Below the pieces are notes generated by a model. The model saw only the letters and a list, made by a program, of their open reading frames with translations, did no database searches and had not been told where the DNA came from. A program made the translations under genes and the position numbers. Shown piece after piece: positions 29,001-36,073 of a DNA stretch of 64,000 bases. Every line of letters begins with the position of its first letter. The first letter of the stretch is position 1. The stretch comes from DATMNI01 sp963817515 (GTDB lineage Bacteria > Acidobacteriota > Terriglobia > Bryobacterales > Bryobacteraceae): contig CAWFPJ010000001.1 in the NCBI GenBank assembly GCA_963817515.1, positions 186,001 to 250,000 on the forward strand. Direction: 5' to 3'.

Positions 29001-29646
29001 CCCGGTCGAAGGAGTCCTGGCCTCGTCGGTGATGGAGGATGCGCGGCCCCGTCTCCAGAAACTGGCCCAATCGCTGCCGCCCGGCTATCGCCTGGAAATC
29101 GGAGGCGAGGAGGAGAAGCAGGTGCAAGGCTTCGGCAACCTGGCAAAGGTGTTGGCCATTTCGGTGGCCGCAATCTTCCTCGCGCTGGTGTTCCAGTTCA
29201 AAAACGCGGTGAAGCCCTTCATCGTTTTCGCCGCCGTCCCTTATGGCGCAGTGGGTGCGCTGATCGCCCTCTGGATTATGGGCGCTCCGTTCGGGTTCAT
29301 GGGGTTTCTGGGAATCATCAGCCTGGTCGGTGTGATTGTCAGCCACATCATCGTACTGTTCGATTTCATCGAAGAAAAGCATGCCGAGGGCGAGCCGTTC
29401 GAACTGGCCGTGCTCGATGCCGGGATAATGCGCCTGCGGCCGGTGATGATTACGGTGGGGGCCACTGTGATCGCGCTCTTCCCCCTTGCCATCCACGGCG
29501 GTCCGCTGTGGGAGCCGCTCTGCTTCGCCCAAATCGGCGGGCTCACGATGGCGACGTTCATTACGCTGCTGCTGGTGCCGGTGATTTACTCGATCGTCGT
29601 ATTGGATTTGAAGCTGGTGAAGTGGGAAACTTTGAAGCGCGAATAG
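26086..29646 (+). CDS. RND superfamily efflux permease (AcrB/MexB-like)
   Basis: The 1186-residue inner membrane pump starts at ATG 26086, overlapping the adaptor stop. It has 12 predicted transmembrane helices in the RND order: one at the N-terminus (HLAWVLLIGVIVWGAYGYL), five around 490-620, one near 690 and five at the end. The proton-relay acidic pair is in LGLLVDDPVVAGDAIKR. It is longer than typical AcrB-like pumps of about 1030-1050 residues, with extra length spread over the porter loops, e.g. around residues 190-260. It is driven by the proton gradient and works with the two preceding gene products. Substrates are unknown. Confidence 0.94.
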   Translation: MIGRSDEEYIRSTHNLSRLFVETPHLAWVLLIGVIVWGAYGYLTMPQRKDPQIPIKQAMVSTAWPGASAEKIEELVTRPIEKAIASNSSVSRIESTSRSNVSTIIFTLGDELTVIGPVLDDIGERLAAVASLPSGAGPVQYVRDFGDTATLMLTVASPKADAVEIGVRAEAIKRTLARVRPQGSAGRAAILLCYPPAIDNRGLHLGVVQYTNYLHAHHVGKDVRIVEADGFVGVDGETSASDADLLATLQAFLSTNYREDEFHPDLWPPVVIRDPAETQAKLTAVAGDKYSYRELDDFTDAMEKALLATARTDTNIPIVAKVTRSGILPERIFLLYSQERLASYGAQPGNLANILGARNITAAGGEIAVDEKNVSIDPSGDFHSESDIKNVAIAVSSNSTPLYLRDVAEVVRAYDTPARYLNFYTSRDAGGHWQRMRAITISVQMGSGQKIGRFEQAVNETLADLKTRLPRDLIVARTSDQPVQVAENVELFMTSLYEAVILVVVVSLIGFWEWRSALIMAISIPITLLMTFGLMRVLGIDLQQVSIAALIVALGLLVDDPVVAGDAIKRSLADGNSPEIAAWLGPTKLATAILYATITNIVAYLPFLLLPGSTGQFLYSLAVVIAASLVASRISSMTFIPMLGRYLLRPHVEPTMEERRTKGFGAKYYTLGRFLVRHRWVVFGCSLFFLVLGGVIGGKLKKQFFPKDLSYLSYIDISLAEDAPFSATDRTAQEVEATVERVAGELKIPLVSLTTFSGGSGPRFWYSLAPEPQHLNFAQVIILLKDKHDTGRLIGPLQARLSRDVAGARTDVRQLETGDAVGLPVAVRVSGEDIQTLRAEAAQVKAIFDSIPIAARPRDDWGEERFNVRLETDSDRANLAGVTNLDVAAASATAMSGDRVTVLREGDKQIPVVAMLRMEERAQLEDIQNLYVYSRQGTQKVPLRSISHIDYSLRDEVIRRRDQFRTITISAAPVEGVLASSVMEDARPRLQKLAQSLPPGYRLEIGGEEEKQVQGFGNLAKVLAISVAAIFLALVFQFKNAVKPFIVFAAVPYGAVGALIALWIMGAPFGFMGFLGIISLVGVIVSHIIVLFDFIEEKHAEGEPFELAVLDAGIMRLRPVMITVGATVIALFPLAIHGGPLWEPLCFAQIGGLTMATFITLLLVPVIYSIVVLDLKLVKWETLKRE

Positions 29647-29679
29647 CACCGTTACGCCGCCCGCGCTGAGGTGCAATCA

Positions 29680-29699
29680 GAGCCGCGACCGTCAGGGAG
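29680..29699 (+). repeat. REP-like dispersed repeat, copy C
   Basis: Reads GA then GCCGCGACCGTCAGGGAG in the 97-base gap between the convergent RND permease and LigD-polymerase genes. Confidence 0.85.
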
Positions 29700-29743
29700 C
29701 GGTTACCAATAATTAAGCGGGACATGACACTAGACTAGCGCCC

Positions 29744-30610
29744 TCACATCCCGCGCAACTGCTCCATCGGGCCCTGCAGTGACTGCTGCCGGCTGTCCAT
29801 CTCAGACCAGAGGTCACCGGCATCGGCGATGCGCCCGGCCATTGTCCGCAGAGTAAATGTTCGCGGGGCGGCCTCGCCGCGTTCCAGTTCATCCCATGTG
29901 CAGGGCGCGGACACCGGAGCACCGGGCTTCGCGCGCACCGCATAGACCGCCGCGAACGTCGCGCTGTAGGCGTTGCGGCCGGTGTCCACCAGAATGCGCC
30001 CGCCGCGGTCGGCCTTGCTGAACTCCTGCGTCAGGTGCTCCGGATCGCGCCTTACAAGCATCGCGCCTGCCGCGTGTGCAAACCTCGAAACTTCCCCAAA
30101 GTCGGCCTCGCCGTCGAGCGGTACCACGATGTGGAATCCCTTGGAACCCGATGTTTTTACCCTGCTTGTGAGGCCCAGGTCATTCAGCAGGTCGCGAAGC
30201 CCGAGCGCTGCCGCGCGCAGCACGTCCGGTCGATCTTCCGAAGGGTCCAGGTCGAACACGCAGACATCGGGCCGATACAGGTTCGGAACACGTGATGTCC
30301 ACACGTGCGGCGTGATGCTGTTCTGATTGACAAGCCATAGCAGCGATCGCGTGTCGTACACCAGTGGATGGTGCACCGTCCCGCCCTTCTTCGGGACCTC
30401 GGCGCGTTCCAGCCACTCCGGGAAACCCTTCGAGACGTCCTTCTGAAAGAAGCCCCGCTCGCCGATCCCCCGATGAAACCGCTCCATCGTGATAGGACGT
30501 CCGCGGATGTGCGGCAGCATGTACGGCGCAATAGTCTCGTAGTATGCGGCCAGTTCGCCCTTGGTGATCCCCTCTTCCGGGAACAGCACCTTGTCTGGAT
30601 GCGTGATCAC
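29744..30610 (-). CDS. LigD-type NHEJ polymerase/primase domain protein
   Basis: The start is GTG 30610, overlapping the ligase stop as GTGA and giving 288 residues. This is the archaeo-eukaryotic-primase-like polymerase module of bacterial LigD: PDKVLFPEEGITKGELAAYY at the N-terminus, the metal-binding DLD at 120-122 (VFDLDPSEDRP) and SGSKGFH at 154-160. It would extend or fill ends with ribonucleotides before ligation in non-homologous end joining. In this organism the polymerase and ligase are separate but coupled genes rather than one fused LigD. No phosphoesterase module or Ku gene is in the window. Confidence 0.92.
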   Translation of the reverse strand: MITHPDKVLFPEEGITKGELAAYYETIAPYMLPHIRGRPITMERFHRGIGERGFFQKDVSKGFPEWLERAEVPKKGGTVHHPLVYDTRSLLWLVNQNSITPHVWTSRVPNLYRPDVCVFDLDPSEDRPDVLRAAALGLRDLLNDLGLTSRVKTSGSKGFHIVVPLDGEADFGEVSRFAHAAGAMLVRRDPEHLTQEFSKADRGGRILVDTGRNAYSATFAAVYAVRAKPGAPVSAPCTWDELERGEAAPRTFTLRTMAGRIADAGDLWSEMDSRQQSLQGPMEQLRGM

Positions 30611-31473
30611 GAAATCTCCCGCACCACCTCGCGCGCAGGCTTGTCGGTGCGCAGGCCCAGAAATCGCGAATGGCGAAGCTTGCCATGCACCGTCCACTCA
30701 ATGAAAGCCACGTGCACCACGATCTCGGGACGCACCCAGTGCGCCCGAACGCGCGGCAGACCGACCGCTTTGGTGAACGGCGATTTCGGGATCTCAAGCG
30801 CATTGAGCCGCGTGCGCAGGTCCAGCAGCAGCTTCGTATCGAAACCCGTCCCCACCTTCCCGGCGAAAACGAAAGCCTCATTCTCGAAATAGCCAACCAG
30901 CAGCGCGCCCAGGCCTACCCGTCCACCCAGCGGATCCGTGAACCCGCCCACCACCAGTTCCTGCGACGCCTCGCACTTCATTTTCAGCCAGTGGGGTGAG
31001 CGGCGATGTTCGTATGGCGAGTCGCGCCGCTTGGCTATGACACCCTCCCAACCTTCGCTGCAGGCCCGCTCCCAGGGCTTGGAATCTGTGAGCCGCACCA
31101 CGCGTTCGAGAGGCGGCCGCAGATCCAGAGTGTCTAACAGGGCGCTACGTTCGTCCAGCGGCAGCAAGGTCACGGAGCGGCTGTCCAGCCACAAGAGGTC
31201 GAACACATGGTACGCCGTGCCCGCGTGGCTCCAGGTAACTTCGCCATCCAGAATCGCCTCGCGCACGGGAAGCTTCGCGATCGCTTCTGCGATCGACGGG
31301 CAGTTCTGCGGCAACCGGTTGCGCGACAACAGGCGTACATCCTCCCCCTGCTTAAACGCCAGCAGGCGGATGCCGTCGAACTTGCGCTCGAAGATCCACT
31401 CTGGCCCGTCGAAACGCTCCTGCGTGAGCGTCGCCGCCATCGGTTCGACCCATTCGGGAAAGGACACTGTCAT
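30607..31473 (-). CDS. ATP-dependent DNA ligase (LigD ligase domain type)
   Basis: The 288-residue protein has the adenylation motif KFDGIR at 31-36 with Lys31 as the AMP-accepting residue, DGEV (motif III), EGVIAKR (motif IV) and WLKMKC (motif V). A C-terminal OB-fold follows. The size matches a stand-alone LigD ligase domain for double-strand-break repair. Its start codon lies six bases from the TATAAT on the minus strand of a palindromic -10 element, so its mRNA may be leaderless. Confidence 0.94.
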   Translation of the reverse strand: MTVSFPEWVEPMAATLTQERFDGPEWIFERKFDGIRLLAFKQGEDVRLLSRNRLPQNCPSIAEAIAKLPVREAILDGEVTWSHAGTAYHVFDLLWLDSRSVTLLPLDERSALLDTLDLRPPLERVVRLTDSKPWERACSEGWEGVIAKRRDSPYEHRRSPHWLKMKCEASQELVVGGFTDPLGGRVGLGALLVGYFENEAFVFAGKVGTGFDTKLLLDLRTRLNALEIPKSPFTKAVGLPRVRAHWVRPEIVVHVAFIEWTVHGKLRHSRFLGLRTDKPAREVVREIS

Positions 31474-31478
31474 CAGAG

Positions 31479-31488
31479 ATTATATAAT
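31479..31488. promoter_or_regulatory. Palindromic bidirectional -10 element (ATTATATAAT)
   Basis: A perfect 10-bp palindrome supplies TATAAT on both strands between the divergent ligase (start 31473) and MBL hydrolase (start 31495) genes, which are only 21 bases apart. The distance from the end of TATAAT to each ATG is five bases on the minus side and six on the plus side. Both transcripts would therefore start at or next to the start codon. -35 elements are weak. Confidence 0.55.
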
Positions 31489-31494
31489 TGAGGT

Positions 31495-32187
31495 ATGGAA
31501 ATCACGTGGCTTGGGCACGGTACGTTTCAATTCCGGCTCCCTTCGGGGCAGGTGATCCTGATGGACCCCTGGGTTGACGGCAATCCGATGTACCCGAAAG
31601 GTCACGAAATCGATCGCGTCGACACCATTTGCATCACGCACGGCCATTTCGATCACATTCACGATGCGGTGCCCCTGGCCAAAAAATTCTCGCCCGAGGT
31701 GATAGCGATTTTCGAAACCTGCCATTGGCTGGAATCGAAGGGCGTCAAGAATACCCGCGCCATGAATAAGGGCGGTTCGCAAAAAGCCGGTGACGTGACC
31801 ATCACCATGACCCACGCCGTTCACAGTTGCGGGATTCTGGATGACGGCAAGATTCTCTACGGCGGTGAAGCGTCGGGGTATGTGCTGCGCCCTCCGGACA
31901 ACCGCGCCCTGTACTTCGCCGGCGATACCAACGTATTCTCCGACATGTACCTGATTCACCAGCTCTATCGTCCGGAACTGGCGTTTCTGCCCATCGGCGA
32001 CCTGTTCACCATGAGCCCTCTCGAAGCAGCCATGGCATGCGACCTGCTCCAGGTGCCCAAAGTGGTGCCCATGCACTTCGGCACGTTCCCGGCCTTGATG
32101 GGCAACCCACAGGATTTGAGCCAACGGATCGCGCATTTAAAGACCGAAGTCTGGCCGCTGCAGCCGGGCGTGCCCGTAGTCTGGTAA
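31495..32187 (+). CDS. MBL-fold metal-dependent hydrolase (UPF0173/UlaG-like)
   Basis: The 230-residue cytoplasmic protein begins MEITWLGHGTFQF. It has the metal site THGHFDHIHD (H-x-H-x-D-H), then GGEASGY, FAGDTNVF (Asp ligand) and VPMHFGTFP near the C-terminus. This is the UPF0173 metal-dependent hydrolase pattern of the metallo-beta-lactamase superfamily. The substrate is unknown. It is convergent with the alpha/beta hydrolase gene, with a hairpin terminator between. Confidence 0.93.
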   Translation: MEITWLGHGTFQFRLPSGQVILMDPWVDGNPMYPKGHEIDRVDTICITHGHFDHIHDAVPLAKKFSPEVIAIFETCHWLESKGVKNTRAMNKGGSQKAGDVTITMTHAVHSCGILDDGKILYGGEASGYVLRPPDNRALYFAGDTNVFSDMYLIHQLYRPELAFLPIGDLFTMSPLEAAMACDLLQVPKVVPMHFGTFPALMGNPQDLSQRIAHLKTEVWPLQPGVPVVW

Positions 32188-32237
32188 GGGCCCTCTCCCC
32201 TGTGGGGCCGCCCCTGTGGACCAATCGTCAAACCGGC

Positions 32238-32256
32238 GGCCGATTGGCAATCGGCC
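32238..32256. terminator. Hairpin between convergent genes
   Basis: GGCCGATT-GGC-AATCGGCC is a perfect 8-bp stem with a 3-base loop in the 81-base gap between two convergent stops. It is followed on the plus strand by CGTTGTATTGT. It is suited to act in both directions, although a strict T-run is lacking. Confidence 0.55.
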
Positions 32257-32268
32257 CGTTGTATTGTC

Positions 32269-33552
32269 TTAAGGGTTCACGAACTTGGCGATCTCGTCAA
32301 CCACTTCGGGCGCCACATGCCCTGGCTTGGAATACTCCGCCGTGTTGCTTTTCCCTTCTCCGGCAACGAACAAGTGGTTCAGCGAGGGGAAAGTCTTCAT
32401 CACCGCGCCCTTGCCGCTGCCAACCCCGGCCTTCCAGAGGGCGAAGTCTTTCATGTTCACCTGGAAATCGCGCTCGCCCTGCAGGATCAGCATAGGCAGG
32501 CCAAGACGCTTGGCCTGGGCCGCCGGATCGTACCCTTTGAGATCGATCCAGTAGGAAGCCGGCGCGCCCATCACAGAGGGCGAATCCTCGTCCCCGACAT
32601 CCAGCTTCTTCACCCTGGCCTGCATTGCCTTGGCGGAATCCATTTGCTGGCCCTTGACGCCCAGGTACTCGGCCTGGTCTATCGCCACGTCTTCCATTGG
32701 CCGGACATTGCCCGCCAGAATCACCATGCCGGTGAGTTTTCCATCCTCTTCGGCGATGCGCGGCGCCAGGTATCCGCCTAAGCTGTGTCCCAGCAAATAA
32801 ACGCGCTTGGGGTCCACCTCCGCCTGGGTTCGCAGCAAGGCGATGGCGGCGGCGGCATCGTCCACTGTCTCATCGGCGACCGTCATTTTCGCCATCCCCG
32901 CCATTTTGCTGGGATACTGTTTGGTCCGCTTTTCATACCGCAGCACCACTATGCCGCGCGAAGCCAGGCCCTCGGCAAGATCCCGGAAAACTTTGATCGC
33001 GGCCACCGTTTCGTCGCGGTCATTGGGACCGGAACCGTGTACCAGCACGACGCCTGGAAACGGGCCTTTGCCACTGGGTACCGTCAGGGTGCCCGGCAGC
33101 TTCCACTCTCCATCGCCCACGGTGACATCGCGTTCCTTGAAAGCATCCGGCTTGCTGTAAGCCGGATGCTGCCAGTCCATGGGACCAGGAAGAGGCACCA
33201 TTCTGGCCATCAGGCCCGCCGCGTTGACCGCCCACTGATAATTGACGTTCTGGTTGTCGAATTTTACCGGGATCACTACGATCGTGTTGGCGCCCATCTT
33301 CCGCGGCAGCGCATCCCCGATCGCTTTCACTGCGCCGAAGATCTTGATCTGCGCGCCGATCTTAGCCAGCGCCGATTCGGGTAGATCCTTCTGCATCTCC
33401 GGCGTGAACATCTGCACCAGATCGGCGTACTTTCCTGCAAGCAGAAGGTCGGTGGCTTTGCGGGCGGCGACCCCTGGATCCGCGGCCGTCTGCGCGGCCA
33501 GAAGCCAAGGCAAGAGCGGCAGAATGCCTAACGCGCGTGAAAGCATATACAT
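32269..33552 (-). CDS. Secreted alpha/beta hydrolase with N-terminal DUF3887-like domain
   Basis: The start is placed at ATG 33552 (33546 also possible) because a signal peptide follows (ALGILPLLPWLLAAQ). Residues 25-120 resemble a DUF3887-type domain (KATDLLLAGKYADLVQMFTPEM). The hydrolase domain has the oxyanion region VLVHGSGPNDRDE, the nucleophile elbow GHSLGG (Ser), an acidic residue in LQGERDFQV and His in SLNHLF. The triad is complete. Such two-domain proteins are usually esterases or dipeptidyl-peptidase-like enzymes acting outside the cytoplasm. Substrate unknown. About 427 residues; divergent from the sulfurtransferase gene. Confidence 0.88.
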   Translation of the reverse strand: MYMLSRALGILPLLPWLLAAQTAADPGVAARKATDLLLAGKYADLVQMFTPEMQKDLPESALAKIGAQIKIFGAVKAIGDALPRKMGANTIVVIPVKFDNQNVNYQWAVNAAGLMARMVPLPGPMDWQHPAYSKPDAFKERDVTVGDGEWKLPGTLTVPSGKGPFPGVVLVHGSGPNDRDETVAAIKVFRDLAEGLASRGIVVLRYEKRTKQYPSKMAGMAKMTVADETVDDAAAAIALLRTQAEVDPKRVYLLGHSLGGYLAPRIAEEDGKLTGMVILAGNVRPMEDVAIDQAEYLGVKGQQMDSAKAMQARVKKLDVGDEDSPSVMGAPASYWIDLKGYDPAAQAKRLGLPMLILQGERDFQVNMKDFALWKAGVGSGKGAVMKTFPSLNHLFVAGEGKSNTAEYSKPGHVAPEVVDEIAKFVNP

Positions 33553-33615
33553 TTCTATGGTACATCCTGGGCAAGTTTGCCGGTACAATTGAGGCTGTAA
33601 CCAAGGAGAGAAAAT

Positions 33616-34482
33616 ATGGCCGAATACGCTCACCCCGAAAGCCTCGTCAGCACCGACTGGGTCGCGCAGCATGGCAATGATCAGAACGTTCGCGTCGTGG
33701 AAGTCGATGTAGATACGAAGGCTTACGATGAGGGCCACGTCCCCGGCGCGCTGGCCTGGGCATGGAACACTCAATTGTGCGACACCGTTCGCCGCGACAT
33801 TCTCTCCCGGCAGCAACTGGAGGAATTGATGGCGGCTTCCGGTGTAACGCCCGATACCACACTGATCATTTACGGCGACAACAACAACTGGTTCGCCGCC
33901 TGGGCGTTGTGGCAAGCCAGGGTCTACGGGCACAAAGATGTCCGGCTGATGAACGGCGGCCGCAAGAAGTGGCTGGCCGAGGGGCGCGAGCTTTCCACCG
34001 AAACACCGCGGCCCGCGCGCACCACTTACACTGCGCAGGACGCCGACAATTCGCTGCGCGCCTTTCTGCCGCAAGTGCAGGCGGCCTCGGCTGCGCGATC
34101 TTCGGGACTGGTGGACGTTCGCAGCCCGGGCGAATTTAGCGGCGAAATTCTGGCGCCTCCGGGATTGCCCGAGACCTGCCAGCGCGGCGGCCACATTCCG
34201 GGAGCCCGCAGCATTCCCTGGGGCAAGGCCTGCAATGACGATGGCACGTTCAAATCGGCCGACGAATTGAAGGCGCTCTACAGCGGGGAAGGCATCGACG
34301 GCTCCAAACCCGTGATCGCCTACTGCCGCATCGGCGAGCGCTCCAGCCACACCTGGTTTGTATTGAAGTACCTGTTAGGTCTCGACCACGTCACCAACTA
34401 TGACGGATCCTGGACCGAATGGGGCAACCTGGTGGGCGCTCCGGTGGAGAAAGGCGCCAGCGCCAGCGCAGCCAAGGGATAG
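33616..34482 (+). CDS. Thiosulfate sulfurtransferase (two-domain rhodanese)
   Basis: The 288-residue protein has two rhodanese domains. The C-terminal one carries the active-site loop CRIGERSS with Cys237. The six-residue loop begins with Cys-Arg, as in thiosulfate sulfurtransferases rather than mercaptopyruvate sulfurtransferases. The N-terminal domain lacks a cysteine at the equivalent site (IIYGDNNNW). An AAGGAG site precedes the ATG at good distance. The next gene begins two bases after the stop and has its ribosome binding site inside this gene's last codons. Confidence 0.93.
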   Translation: MAEYAHPESLVSTDWVAQHGNDQNVRVVEVDVDTKAYDEGHVPGALAWAWNTQLCDTVRRDILSRQQLEELMAASGVTPDTTLIIYGDNNNWFAAWALWQARVYGHKDVRLMNGGRKKWLAEGRELSTETPRPARTTYTAQDADNSLRAFLPQVQAASAARSSGLVDVRSPGEFSGEILAPPGLPETCQRGGHIPGARSIPWGKACNDDGTFKSADELKALYSGEGIDGSKPVIAYCRIGERSSHTWFVLKYLLGLDHVTNYDGSWTEWGNLVGAPVEKGASASAAKG

Positions 34483-34484
34483 TC

Positions 34485-34706
34485 ATGAAGGCCGAGGAAT
34501 TTCAAGAGCGGAAGCTGGAAGTCGCCGGCTGGCCGGTGAACTTGGCCAGTTACCGTTTAGGCACGGAGTGGCGCTGCAAGGCCGACAACGTGTCGCCGGG
34601 CGCGGGTTTGGCCCGGACCACCGGCGCCACCCGCGAAGAGGCCGAAGCGAAGGCGCTGAAGCGCGCCCAGGAACTCTTGAGCCGAACCCATCGCCACACC
34701 GTCTAG
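34485..34706 (+). CDS. Small conserved-looking protein coupled to the sulfurtransferase
   Basis: A 73-residue protein (MKAEEFQERKLEVAGWPVNL...) starts at ATG 34485 with AAGGGA six bases upstream, inside the end of the sulfurtransferase gene. It is hydrophilic, has no Cys pair except one Cys in WRCKAD, and ends in an Ala/Glu-rich helix (GATREEAEAKALKRAQELL). No family is recognised. The tight coupling suggests a role with the rhodanese, such as a sulfur-acceptor helper, but that is only context. Confidence 0.75.
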   Translation: MKAEEFQERKLEVAGWPVNLASYRLGTEWRCKADNVSPGAGLARTTGATREEAEAKALKRAQELLSRTHRHTV

Positions 34707-34710
34707 AACC

Positions 34711-34759
34711 CGTGGAGCGGGCTTCAGCCTGCCATGTCGGTATTCCATACCGACATGGC
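34711..34759 (+). repeat. Double-hairpin dispersed element, copy 1 (also possible terminator)
   Basis: Begins CGTGGAGCGGGCTTCAGCC. Hairpin 1 is GCGGGCT/AGCCTGC (one G-U pair). Hairpin 2 is GCCATGTCGGTA with TACCGACATGGC, 12 bp around a 5-base loop. It sits between the convergent stops at 34706 and 34784, so it may also end transcription. Relatives are at 35695 and 45964. Confidence 0.75.
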
Positions 34760-34783
34760 CGTTTCTGGTCTTTAAGCCGTACC

Positions 34784-35788
34784 TTATCGTTGCGCCCAAT
34801 ACTGCTCGCGCGTTTGCACCATCAGGCCCTTGGGCTTGGCCATCATTTGAATTTTGCGAAACTCCGAAATCCGCACCGGCTCATCAGAAACATAGCCCAC
34901 GCTATACTGGCTCCGCAATTCCTCCTGGATACGGCCGAAAATCTGGTCGATGGACTGTTTCTTCGATACCTCGAAAAAATCCCCGCCGGTTTCTCTGGAC
35001 ATGCGCATCAGCGCGTTCCTGCCGCTGGACCCCGCCATGGAGAAGCCGTAAGCGCTGGGATCCGCGAACAGGATCGAATAGATCAGGGTATCGGCGCGCT
35101 GCGAGGCTGCGATGGCTTGCGCCAGGGTGGCTTCGCTGCCAATATCCACGCCATCCGAAAGCACGATCAGCGCCTTGCGGTTGCGGGCTTTCTGCATCAC
35201 GTCCTGTGCGGCCGTCACCACCGCGTCGTAGAGCAATGTGCCGCCGCCTGACTGGACTTGCAACTGGCGGTTGGTCGGGGTGTCCACGTAGGGGAGAGTG
35301 TCGTCCAGTGCCTTGCGCGATGAGGTCAGCGGCTGGCGCAGCTGCACCGACAGATCGAATTGCATGATGAAGACCTGGTCCTTGTTCTCGCGCAGCACCT
35401 GGTCCAGAAAGCGAAAGCTGGCCCCGCGCTCGGCTTCAAGCAAGCGGTGCTGGCTCATGCTGGTATCCACCATCAGCCCCAGGGTCAGCGGCAGGTCGGA
35501 CTCGCGGGAGAAGTAGCGGATGCTCTGCGGCCGGCCGTTTTCGGTGAGGGTAAAGTCGTCTTTTGAAAGATCTCGGATAATGGCCCCGTTTTTGTTGCGA
35601 ACCGTGGCCAGCAGGCTGACAACCTTGACGTCGGTAGAGAAGGTAGGCAGGTCCTGCGGAGCCGCGGTTAAGAGAAGCGACCAAACCAACAAAACCGTGG
35701 AGCAGACTTTCAGTCTGCCATGTCCGCACTCTTGCGGACAAGTCCCAATCACAGCTGATTTTCCCAGCATAAGCCCTTTTTCTCCCAT
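34784..35788 (-). CDS. Secreted VWFA-related protein (Acidobacteria type)
   Basis: VWA-domain protein with metal site DTSMS in LGLMVDTSMSQ. It also has the N-terminal beta domain TFSTDVKVVSLLATVRNKNGAIIRDLSKDDFTLTENGRPQSI, which is typical of the VWFA-related family enriched in Acidobacteriota. The start is uncertain. ATG 35788 has a good GGGAG seven bases upstream, but codons 12-30 then read through the double-hairpin repeat at 35695-35740 before the hydrophobic signal segment (VLLVWSLLLTAAPQ). A TTG near 35692 would start just after the repeat. The repeat may have been inserted into the leader in frame. It is probably secreted; function unknown. Confidence 0.85.
   Translation of the reverse strand: MGEKGLMLGKSAVIGTCPQECGHGRLKVCSTVLLVWSLLLTAAPQDLPTFSTDVKVVSLLATVRNKNGAIIRDLSKDDFTLTENGRPQSIRYFSRESDLPLTLGLMVDTSMSQHRLLEAERGASFRFLDQVLRENKDQVFIMQFDLSVQLRQPLTSSRKALDDTLPYVDTPTNRQLQVQSGGGTLLYDAVVTAAQDVMQKARNRKALIVLSDGVDIGSEATLAQAIAASQRADTLIYSILFADPSAYGFSMAGSSGRNALMRMSRETGGDFFEVSKKQSIDQIFGRIQEELRSQYSVGYVSDEPVRISEFRKIQMMAKPKGLMVQTREQYWAQR
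35695..35740 (+). repeat. Double-hairpin dispersed element, copy 2
   Basis: Reads CCGTGGAGCAGACTTTCAG onward. Hairpin 1 is GCAGACT/AGTCTGC (35702-35718). Hairpin 2 is TGTCCGCA/TGCGGACA with a 4-base loop (35721-35740). It lies at the 5' end of the VWFA-related gene on the opposite strand. Confidence 0.8.
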
Positions 35789-35908
35789 CACTTGACTCCC
35801 ACCAGCCGCCGATTGCCCTACCTACCAATGCTATACCTGAAGACGGCAAATGTATCTAAACACCAAACCATCGCATCCCACTCGTTCCCAATTTCGAGGC
35901 CCGCAAAC

Positions 35909-35920
35909 GTGAAATTTCAC
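35909..35920. promoter_or_regulatory. 12-bp palindrome in the leader of the TonB receptor gene
   Basis: GTGAAATTTCAC is a perfect palindrome in the 285-base gap between the divergent VWFA-related and TonB-receptor genes, about 150 bases before the receptor start. It could be an operator for a dimeric regulator. No regulator gene is adjacent and no consensus could be matched. The rest of this gap shows no gene. Confidence 0.4.
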
Positions 35921-36073
35921 ACGCGATTTGGGTTCGTTTCTGCTACTCTATTTCCATCAAAGCTGTCAGGGCAGGTCACGTCACCTATCAACTCGCCCTG
36001 CGCGGGTGCGCAGAGCCCTCCCGGTCAGAGGGCGAAACCAAAACGAAGGCAGCGCGCACATTGGGAGTCCCTC

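Noticed and set aside
32188..32237. Direct repeat of CCCCTGTGG beside the terminator considered as a target-site duplication
   Set aside because: Only nine bases, 12-14 bases apart, with no element between the copies.
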